Of a DNA stretch of 64,000 nucleotides, positions 55,598 through 64,000 are shown in pieces. The stretch comes from Tausonia pullulans (lineage: Eukaryota > Basidiomycota > Tremellomycetes > Cystofilobasidiales > Mrakiaceae). Position numbers and translations under genes: made by a program. The first letter of the stretch is position 1. Every line of letters begins with the position of its first letter. The stretch lies in assembly GCA_951802195.1 (NCBI GenBank), contig OX637628.1:434001-498000 (forward strand), given 5' to 3'. Below the pieces are notes generated by a model that was given only the letters and a program-made list of their open reading frames with translations, was not told the DNA's origin and made no database searches.

Positions 55598-58500
55598 TCA
55601 GAGTGATTCAACATGAACATCGTTCCCGTCAGCCTTCCTCGCGCTGAATTCGAGCGGGAGCTCGCTCGCAGGCGCGTCGCTCGCGCTCACCGGCATCGGC
55701 GGGATAGCGCTGGGCGACGCGAGAGCAGCGACAGCCGCTGGGAGGGGCTTGAAATCCACTGCGCTGGGTGATGACACAATGTCGAGGTGATGGAGCTGCT
55801 CATCATGGTAGCGATGACCCGGAAGCTGATCCTTGCCCTTATCGCCCTCGGGGCAACCGCTTCCCCCCTCGCCTGGGTCGGCGTCGTCGGCAACGCGGCG
55901 GTCCGAGTGGGGTGGCGCCGGACTGACTTTGGAGAAGCCGAGGATGGCGGCTCCGCCATTGGAGAGTGAGACGGTCGAGAGGCTCCTCAACAGAGGACGG
56001 AAGCCATCGCCCGAGGCCGAGTGCTGGCGTGACCGGGGGGGACGAATCGCCTCGGCGGACGAGGCGGCCGACGTGTTCCCTGAACCAGCGAATGTCGCGG
56101 CGTGCGGTTGGGACTGGGAATGCGCGTGGCCGAGGCCGTGTGAAAGGTGATGGTGCAGGTATCCTGCCCCTGCTGATGGGTGGTTGGTGGAAGAAGGGGA
56201 GTGGCCTGTCGGCGAGCCAGGGATGGCAGCGGACGAGGTGAAGATGAGTGAGTTGGGTCGTCGGCCGTAAGGGTCGAAGAAGCCCGACGACGGTCGTCGT
56301 GGGAGGGACCCCCAGGTGCCTGGTCGACTCCGAATAGACGAAGCCGACCGAGGGCCGTCGTTGAACGGAATAGCGCTGCTCGAGTCAGCCGACGGAGGGC
56401 CGTGCGAGATGGGACGCGGCGTGGCGGCTGCGTGGTGAAGGGCCGGCGAAGAAGGCGCGACAACGTCGCTACTAGTGGTGCTGGCGTCTGACGGTTGCTG
56501 GGAGTGGTGGCCCAATCCCTCATGCTGCAAGGACTCCTCTGTTGTTGTCGACGAGGCGGCCTCGTCCTCGCCCTGACGGACACTAGTCGTCGGGTCCGCC
56601 AGTTCACCTCCGTCCTGCTGCTGCTCAGCGGGACCCCCACTCTCACTCGACAACGTCCAGTCCGAGACAGACCCCTCGACAGGCCCACCACCACTGCTCG
56701 AATACTCCCCCTCGTAACCTTCCTCTCCCCAGCAAGCCGGCGGCTCCAACTCATCTACCGCCCTAACCTCCGCCCTAAACTCTGTCACCTCCCTCTCGAT
56801 TGAGGCCCTGAAACCAGCAATATCGTCGAGACTCTCCACCTCCTCCCACTTGTCGAACACCGCGGGGCAAACGGGCTCGTCCGCCTCGTCGTGGTATGCG
56901 GCCAAGTACGGGTGCGCCAACGCCTCGGCGACAGGGATCCGGTCAGCCGGGTCGAATGTAAGGAGCTTGGAGAGCAGGTCGAGCGCCTCATGGTCCGCAT
57001 GAGGGTAGAGTTTCCGGAAGGGGACGGGTTCCGTTCGAGGTAGAGACCGGATGTACTTGCAGGCTTTGTCAGACCCGACGCGGGAGAGGGTCCCGTCGTC
57101 CGGGGAGCCAAGCACGGCAAGGATGAGGTTGAGCTGGTCGACGTAATCCTTTCCTTTGAAGATGGGCTTGCCGCCGAGCAGTTCGGCGAGGATGCAGCCA
57201 ATGGACCAGATGTCGACTGCAAAGTCGGGTTCAGTCTGCCAGTCACGGGCGAGAGGGTGAGAGACGACCACCACTCACTGCCCGTCGTGTACCGCCGGAA
57301 ACTGAGCATAATCTCCGGGGCGCGGTACCACCTCGTCGCGACGTACTCTGTCAGCGGGGCGCCCTTCGGTCCACCGGCGGCATCGGACCCGCCATCCGGG
57401 TCAAAGCCTCGGGCGAGGCCAAAGTCGCAGATCTTGAGCTCGCAGTCAGCATTGACAAGGACGTTACCGGGTTTTATGTCCCGGTGAAGGACGTTGGCCG
57501 AATGGATGTACTGCGAGGGGCGATTTGTGAGCATGTGAGAAGAAAAAAAGGGACTGAACTTCGACCCACCTTCATGCCTCGGAGGAGCTGATACATGAAG
57601 TACTGGACGTGCGAGTTGGAGAGCTGCTGGCCCGAGCGGATGATTTGGTGCAGGTCGGCTGCAGGAGCAGAGGGGAAAGGGGTTGGAGACGTGGATGCCC
57701 AGCTGAGAAACGAGTAAGGGTAACTCACCCTCCATTGGCTCCATGAACATGTAAATCTCATTGTAGTCTGGGTGGACGACATCGAGATCGATGAGGCCCG
57801 TGATCTGGGAGGGCGAGGAAAAGTCAATCCCGTAGGCCCGCCAAGGACGCGCTTCGCTTCTCTTCAGGCTCACATTCTCGTGCGCGGCGAAGTGCCGAAG
57901 AAGCGTGATCTCACGGAGGGCCCGTCGAGCGAGAATGACCTTGTCAAAAACCCTGAGGAAAGAGGACATAGCCAAATTAGTCTGAGTCCATCGCTTCATG
58001 GACCGAAGAAGCGAGCTCCTCACCTCGTGATCATCTTGATCGCAATCGTCTCCCCCGAGATATCATCCTGCGCGCTCACTACCAGCCCATACGCGCCTTG
58101 TCCCAACTCTCTGACGAGCTTCCACCTCTTCTCCACATGGAACGGCCTGCCAAGGCACATGAACGAGTGGTAGCCCCTTGCCTCGAGACTCGGTCCGCTG
58201 AGGGGGTGTGAGTCCCGCTGCTCGTCATCCGCTGCAGTCGCCAGTGCGTTGGAGGCAACGAGGGCGGAAGCCACAGTCGCGGCGGGCTCGAGCAGAAGGT
58301 CGTCGCCGTTCATTTCACCGGGAACATCCTCCACGCCGAGAGCGTTCTTCTTCGCCGCGGCGGCCATGCCCTTCAAGCCGGCTGCTGCCTGCTGGCCGGT
58401 ACTCGCGCCCATGCCCGTCCCCGACGAAGAGGACGAGATGGTCGTCGGCTGCGAGTGCGGTGGTGTTGGGTTGCCGAGCGTTGAAAAGGCTGTGGTGGTA

Positions 58501-58826
58501 GCCGTGGAGGACGTCGCAGTGGCGGAGGAGGAGGAGGTACCGGACATCGAGGATGGGGCTGCAGGAGGAGAGGTAGGGTTGGGGGACGTTCTCCGCGGGG
58601 GATGAGGAGACTGCTTGGGAGACGAGGACGAAGGCGAGGCAGCCGAGGCGGCTAAAGTGGACTGTGGCGAGAGCGGAGGGGAGGAGGGCCCAGTGGTAGT
58701 CGTGCTCGGGGTGAAGGCGGTGGTAGGAGAGGACGATACCCCAATGACGGCTGTAGGCGTCGGCGTTGAGGTGGACGTCGACCTGCTCGTGTTGGCGAAG
58801 GCAGCAGGGTGAGGGGTGCCGGGCAT
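55598..58826 (-). CDS. SLT2: Slt2/Mpk1-type cell-integrity MAP kinase with long extensions
   Basis: The terminal kinase of the Pkc1 cell-wall integrity cascade. Six exons fit in phase: 58826-58024, 57952-57874, 57804-57729, 57658-57570, 57510-57279 and 57216-55598, giving 965 residues. Residues 1-235 are a Ser/Thr/Pro-rich extension. The kinase domain begins near 238: [30 protein letters not shown] (ATP lysine), [39 protein letters not shown] (catalytic loop), [11 protein letters not shown], and the TEY activation motif at 403-405 (57343-57351). Then come [15 protein letters not shown] and [20 protein letters not shown]. The sequence [13 protein letters not shown] and the TEY loop are Slt2-like rather than Fus3- or Hog1-like (Hog1 has TGY). 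About 400 Ser/His/Gly-rich residues follow the kinase. S. cerevisiae Slt2 is 484 residues in total, so both tails are unusually long. Confidence 0.88.
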
Positions 58827-61609
58827 CGTTAGAGTTGCAAAGATGGGATCGCCTGAGGCTCAAGGGAGAAGGGCTGGGCAGAGAGAAGGAGGATATGTGT
58901 AGGGTTGGGGAGGGTCAGCACCGGTTTGGCGAAGGAGGCGACCGTCGACAGAGAGCTCGCGAGAGAAGGCGGGAAAGGAAGGGAGATGCGCGAGTAGACG
59001 GCCGGAGCACTTATAAGAGAGAGAAGGAGGAGCGGAGGAAGAAGAAGAGAAGTGCAGGGCGGAGTTGAATGAAAAGCGCAGGGTAGAGGCGAAACGCGCG
59101 CATGCGAACCCCCACCACCTCCGCTCCTTCTCGGGCCGATTCAACCGAGGGAAGATTCGCTCCTTCTCAGCTCGACGAGATGGCGAGGAGAGAAGTGACT
59201 TCGAGCTCGAGATAACGAATGAAAGAGAGCGAGAAAGAGAAGCAAAGCTCCTCCAGCTCCGGTCCCAAAGCTCCACTGATCCGGAACGGGAGCCAGGCGC
59301 ACTCGACTTCTTCCTCCAGGCGTCCGCGTCCATCATTGACTTCCCTCCTCCGATCTGCTGCGCCCGAGTGCCGGATGAACGCGGGCATGTTTGCCCGGTC
59401 CTGGAGGCAGAGGGGGGTTCTCCTGCCGCAAAGATGGAGCGTCGAAGGGTGGGGCCGCCCCGAGAGACGAGACAGAGTATCGACAGAGGCTCGTTGGCGA
59501 AGTCGAACGTCCTAAGCGACCCACACTTCGTCCAGTTCGCCCACCCTCTATCTCTTCCCGCACCAAGTTCATCATGGAAGTTAACCAGGCGGGCACGAGA
59601 CGGAAGGACGCTCCTTGAACCTTGAGGGCCCAACGGCCGCTCAACAGAGACCGATGGGAGAGGGACAATACGAAGCGTGCGCATGCGGCAAGACTCACGA
59701 TAAAGGGATTGGGCAGTCCTGAAAGCGGTCGGGCGCTGTCGCAATCACTCAGAAAGAGATAATGCAGGATAGAGCGAGGGGAGCGAATGGTAGGGAGTAG
59801 GAGTGGAGAGAGGGAGTGAGTGAGGGGGGAGAGGAGGCGTCTGACGGCTGACTTGAGGCAGGTGTGGCGAGATGGGGGCGACGGGGCGACGGAGGAAGCG
59901 AGGTATCAGCGATGCGACTCTTTAGAACAATGAGGAAACAAGAGAGGATGTCACACAAGACAGACAAAGCAAGTCGAGCGAGAGCGGGCGGGAAAGAGAC
60001 AGAGCGACAAGAGCAGACACGGGATGGCAAGGACGTCACGGCCGACGCGGGACCGCACGACGCCCATAGGAAGGGAGAGGGAGCGCAAGGAGGGGCAGAG
60101 CCCAACGCACGGCCAAGCGATGAATGGGGAACCCTGAGAAAGTGGCAATTACGGGTGGCTGGCTCGTCGGCTCACTCTGGGAGGGACAAAGCAAGGAGCG
60201 AGCGAGCAAGACGAAGCGGCGACGGCGACTCCGACTCGTTCCTGCTGACCTGTCGCCCTCCTTCGTCATGTGCGCCGACCGTGCCCGGTCGAGGCAGCGG
60301 TCCAAGCAGAGGGACACCCAAGAGGAGCTCGGTCTTGACGGGGCGGCCAGACGGGCCTTAACCTCTCGTCCAAGAAGGAAGAGGCGTCCGTCTCCCTCCC
60401 GCATCTTTCACGTGTCGCCTTCCTGACGGGCCTGCTCGCGCCGGACGGGCGAACGCTCGTGTCTCGAGTGAGACTAATGACTGGCACAGATGGAAGACTC
60501 ACGAGGAGGGGATGGCGGGAGCTGCGAATGAAGTCGTCAACGGGCGCGTAGATCGAGTACTGTTCCTGGGCGAGGCTCAGAGGACGGCGGGGAGGGAAGA
60601 GCGTTGTCGACTGGGATGAGGACGGCGGAAGGCGCGTGCGCGCGAGAGGGGCAGGCAGGCGAGCGGGGGACGATAGCACGCCTCGAGAGACGAGGAGAGC
60701 CGAGAGGAGAGAGCGAGGAACGCAAGCGCCGGACAGCGAGCTGCTGAGGAAGGGAAAGCAAGAACCCGACGACGAGGACGGCTGGGGGAACGAAAGACGA
60801 GCAAGGCCAGGTGGTGGTTGGTTGACTGTCAGAGCTGCTGCTGGCTGGAGCAGCAGCATAGACGCCCGCGCCCGCAGGTGGCGTTCTCTCGGGCGCCCTC
60901 AGCGCATCATGCTCCTCGTCCTGCATCCGGGGCATCCGGGCTAAGGCCCAGTATCAGTCCTCTGCTCGCCCCCCTCCCGCTTGGGCCGTACAGGCCGTCC
61001 GATACGCGAGCGGGCCAGCCAGCTTCGTGCTCGCTCGTGTGAAAGTGGGAGCGTCCGGATCATCGGCAGGTTTGCGCGCGCGCTTACAGTGGTGTCTGAT
61101 CGACGGTATATGCTCCTGAGAATGTCAAAGACGGATATGGACCCCTTGAGACCTCCGAGGCCGTGCCCCTCCTATCCATCCGGCGAGACGAGAGACTGGT
61201 GCCCGCAAGCTCCACAGGTGCAACATGTTCACGGATTCGTCGCGGCGGCGGCGGTGGCGGTTCCCATCCCCCCATCAGCTCGCATCAGTTCGCCCCGCTG
61301 ACTATGCGAATGCATATCGCTGCCCCTGACACGAAGGATCCTGTGTTGTTTTGTCGGTGATGTGGGGAGGAGCGAGTGTGGTCCTAGTCCCATCGGCGCG
61401 CGCACTGACTCAATGCGAGATACGATCGCCGTATGTAGAAGTTACTCTTCCATCCCGACTTCGTTCTCTTGAAATGATCTCCTCACGAGCAGCATTAGGG
61501 AGAGATTCGTATCGCCGAGTTACGTGACTCCTCCTACTTCTCGCCCTTGACACGCGTCGCCCCGTCCTTACGCGTCTGTCCGGCTCTCATCGTCCCGTGA
61601 ACGACGTGG
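58827..61609. promoter_or_regulatory. Long divergent intergenic region, SLT2 / CDC9
   Basis: About 2.8 kb. It holds the SLT2 promoter and leader on the left and the DNA ligase promoter on the right. The minus-strand frame 60266-60859 contains AQEQYSIYAPVDDFIRSSR followed by a good GTGAGT donor at about 60502, so a small unannotated minus-strand gene or a noncoding exon is possible. No domain or continuation was recognised. Otherwise nothing definite is seen. Confidence 0.35.
61552..61575. promoter_or_regulatory. Paired MluI boxes (MCB) upstream of the DNA ligase gene
   Basis: Two perfect ACGCGT hexamers lie at 61552-61557 and 61570-61575, 18 bp apart, 35-58 bp upstream of the first in-frame ATG of the ligase gene. 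CDC9 in budding yeast is a classic MCB-driven G1/S gene. The close pairing is better evidence than a single hexamer. Confidence 0.5.
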
Positions 61610-64000
61610 ATGCGCGTGCTCCCCTTCTTCCTCCTCCCTTCTCTACTCCGCTGTCCCGTCCTCCTCCGCCCGCCCGTCACCGCCTCGCTCTCCCTCATTC
61701 GCAATATGAAGCAGCAGACACTTTTCAAGCACGTCAAGGGCTGCCCGGCCCCGGCGCCAACCATCAAGGACTTCTTCACCCAGAAGCCCAAGTCGACGGC
61801 CGCGGAGGTGGAAGAGGACGTCGATGCTGGCATGGGTGAACCTGGTGAGTCTGCAAGGAGCGATCTTTGGGTCCTCGCTTGTTCTCCTCACGCGTTCGCC
61901 ATGAAGCTCGCGCTCTATGTGAATGTGAAGAAGCGCACATAGCCGACGACGCGACTCGCCGATCTCAATCTCGTCGTCGAGAATCTTTCCTCGCATGGAA
62001 CCCACCCGACTGAAGCCTAAATCTTTCCATTCTATATAGATCTTTCGTCGGCGGCCTCCAAGAAGCGACCCGCCCCCTCGGGGGACAAAGAGAACAACGG
62101 GACGACCGATGCCGATGCCGGTGAGTACGGTCTTGATCTGTCAGTCAAACTGACAGTCGACTGATCGGCCTCGGTATTCCTTTCGGGCTTGACTCTCGAC
62201 CTTCTGATAGGCATCAAGTCATCGTTGTCGTCGACGACCGAGCAGAACAAACCGGGTGACGCGTCGGCTTCCAACGGGAGCGGTGCGTCCCATCTTTCAC
62301 ATTTCCCCTTTCCCTCGGCTTCAGACTCCGGGCTGAGAGGCTCAAGCGAGTTGCGGCCTGAGACGGCGTGCTAGTCTGGGGTAGAAGACAATCCCCGTAT
62401 CTTTGTCCCTCCCTCGTCCCCTCTTTCTCTTCTTCTCGTGGTCGTGACTCGGTAGAGCCGGGACAGGGGGCGACGTTGGATGAACGACGCGTCTCTCAGC
62501 GCGACGCGATGGGGCCAATGAATTCTCAGAGCTGTCCCGTCCCTCGACCTCGTCGACAAATATCCCTCGAGGCCATGCCCTTTCGTTCTTCGCCCCGCTT
62601 CTGCCTCCTCCATCCAAACACTGACTTCCCTCTCACTCTCGTGAACCAGCCTCCGCCCCGGTCTCACCCCCGAGGAAGAAAGCGCGCGCCACCTCTCCCT
62701 CCACCTCCTCCACCCCTACCAAGACCGCAACTCCGATCCACCCTTTATTTTCCCCGAAGAAGAACGCTTCCCCCAAGAAGTCGACGCGGGCGTCCCCCGA
62801 GAAGAAGAACAACAAGGCTTCCTCTTCCCCAGTGCCGGAGGATGAGGACGAGGAGGAGTGGGCAATCGGAGCGAAGCGCAAGTCCGCTTCAGCAAAGGGC
62901 AAGAAGCGGGTTATTGAGGAGAGCGAGGACGAACAGCAGAGTGAGGGAGAGAATGAGAAGAAAGCCGTCAAGGGAAAGGAGAGGAAGATGTCCTCGGGCA
63001 AAGGGAAGAAGCAGGCGGCTGTTGCCGTGGCGGTGGAGGACGTGGAGGAGCCGCTCTCGGGCGAATCGGAGATTGGGAGCGAGGTGGATAGCGAACTTGA
63101 GAACGAGGTGGAGATCAAGGTACATGAGGTTTGATGGACTTCTTTGCTTGCGAGCGGATTGACTGATTCAGAGACATCTTCGCGGTCATCGCAGGCGTCT
63201 TCCAAGCTGTTCGTTCCGCAGACTCCTCGTCGCTATATTGCCGCTCACTTTCTGAACCTTCGCCCTTTCACTCATTAGTGCCGAGGCCGCTAACAAGAAG
63301 GTCTTCGCGGGAGCCAACGACTACCCCGTGTGGACCTCAGCGGATCCGTGAGGTGTTCTTTTTCTCCCGAAAGGTACCCCGCCGCTAAAGCTGTCCTCTC
63401 CCAAAGCGTCCCATACGCGGCGCTCATTCTCTGCTTCACCAAAATCGAATCAACTACCAAGCGACTCGAGATCCTCGCCTATCTCACCCAGTTCCTCGTC
63501 CTCGTCGCCAAACGCGCCGCCCCCGTCGCAGACCAGGGCGGAGGGCAAGAAGTTCTGAAGGTCGTCTATCTCTGTCTCAATCGAGTCAGTCCCTTCTTCT
63601 TGCTCTGTTTGTTCCCTGAGCCTACTTACTCACCATGACTTTCTACCAGCTCTGCCCGGACTACATGGGGCTCGAGCTCGGCATCGGCGAGTCGCTCTTG
63701 ATGAAGGCCATCGCCGAGAGTACCGGTCGCTCCCTCGCGACCATCAAGGCTGACCTCAAGAAGGAGGGTGATCTCGGACTTGTCGCCATGGTCCGTCTCT
63801 TCTCTCTTCTCTCTCGTATGTTGGTCTACTAACTCGCAGTGAGGCGCTTCCCTCAGAACTCGCGCAAGAGCCAACCGACCATGTTCAAGCCGAAGCCTCT
63901 CACAGTCCAGCACGTTTTTTCCAAGCTTACCGAGATCGCCAAGTGCACGGGCAACGCGGTATGTCGACGTCGGTTTCCTGTGTACTTGCTTCTCAACACT
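61610..64000 (+). CDS. CDC9: DNA ligase I, 5' part (truncated by the window end)
   Basis: DNA ligase I seals Okazaki fragments and repair nicks. Exons within the window are 61610-61844, 62040-62120, 62211-62282, 62650-63119, 63195-63208, 63279-63347, 63374-63584, 63650-63790 and 63857-63958. The N-terminus after the second ATG (61706) reads [11 protein letters not shown] and then [14 protein letters not shown], giving PCNA-binding (PIP-box-like) sequence. A Lys/Glu-rich, nuclear-signal-bearing linker follows. The conserved DNA-binding domain begins with [20 protein letters not shown], then [39 protein letters not shown] and [16 protein letters not shown]. This matches ligase I (LGVGDGVLLKAVAQATGR in human). 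The nucleotidyltransferase motif lies beyond the window. An upstream in-frame ATG at 61610 adds a 32-residue presequence without acidic residues. Confidence 0.88.

Noticed and set aside
60266-60935. Candidate small minus-strand gene between SLT2 and CDC9
   Set aside because: A plausible donor and a protein-like segment are present, but no downstream exon, domain or start could be supported; mentioned only in the intergenic entry.
1-64000. CRISPR arrays, rRNA, tRNA or intact mobile elements
   Set aside because: No regularly spaced repeats, no cloverleaf with both A and B boxes that I could confirm, and no transposase or reverse-transcriptase reading frame was seen.

Overview
The window reads as a GC-rich fungal nuclear contig. 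Genes are split by many short introns (mostly 45-110 nt, GTNNGT donors, CTGAC/CTAAT-like branch sites, YAG acceptors), intergenic gaps are a few hundred bp to about 3.5 kb, and proteins carry long Ser/Pro/Ala-rich low-complexity linkers. Together with a Ypp1 scaffold subunit, an Slt2-type MAP kinase and a MATA-type HMG factor, this suggests a basidiomycete yeast, most likely Pucciniomycotina/Microbotryomycetes (Rhodotorula- or Sporobolomyces-like). That placement is inference; no marker gene fixes the species. I found no rRNA, tRNA, CRISPR array or intact transposable element.

Layout. 0-7.4 kb: the start of a minus-strand gene with a mitochondrial-type presequence, TAF11 (TFIID), a 3.6 kb gene-poor stretch, and a FYVE zinc-finger gene. 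7.9-16.2 kb: YPP1 (TPR scaffold of plasma-membrane PI4-kinase) converging on a bromodomain gene. 19-28 kb: a RasGEF fused to a GTPase-like domain, a queuosine salvage glycosylase (Qng1/DUF2419), and a divergent Rab7-like GTPase with a very large insertion. 28.6-37.7 kb: a nuclear-type coiled-coil protein converging on POL1 (DNA polymerase alpha catalytic subunit). 38.8-48.6 kb: a MATA-HMG transcription factor and a DHA2-type MFS transporter. 50-55 kb: an aquaglyceroporin followed by a decayed NADPH-dependent oxidoreductase gene. 55.6-64 kb: an Slt2/Mpk1 MAP kinase and, divergently, the 5' half of DNA ligase I (CDC9), cut by the window end.

There is no operon-like or cluster logic. Themes recur, however: replication (POL1, CDC9, each with MluI-box motifs upstream), Ras/Rab/PI4P/FYVE membrane signalling (RasGEF, Rab7-like, YPP1, FYVE), and wall/mating signalling (SLT2, MATA-HMG). 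The most unusual items are two GTPase-fold oddities: a RasGEF carrying a P-loop pseudo-GTPase domain, and a Rab whose G4 and G5 motifs lie about 330 residues apart instead of about 30. Also notable is a DNA ligase gene with two in-frame starts arranged for mitochondrial and nuclear forms.

Exon boundaries were worked out by hand from reading frames, splice consensus and family resemblance. Where a boundary is ambiguous the entry says so.
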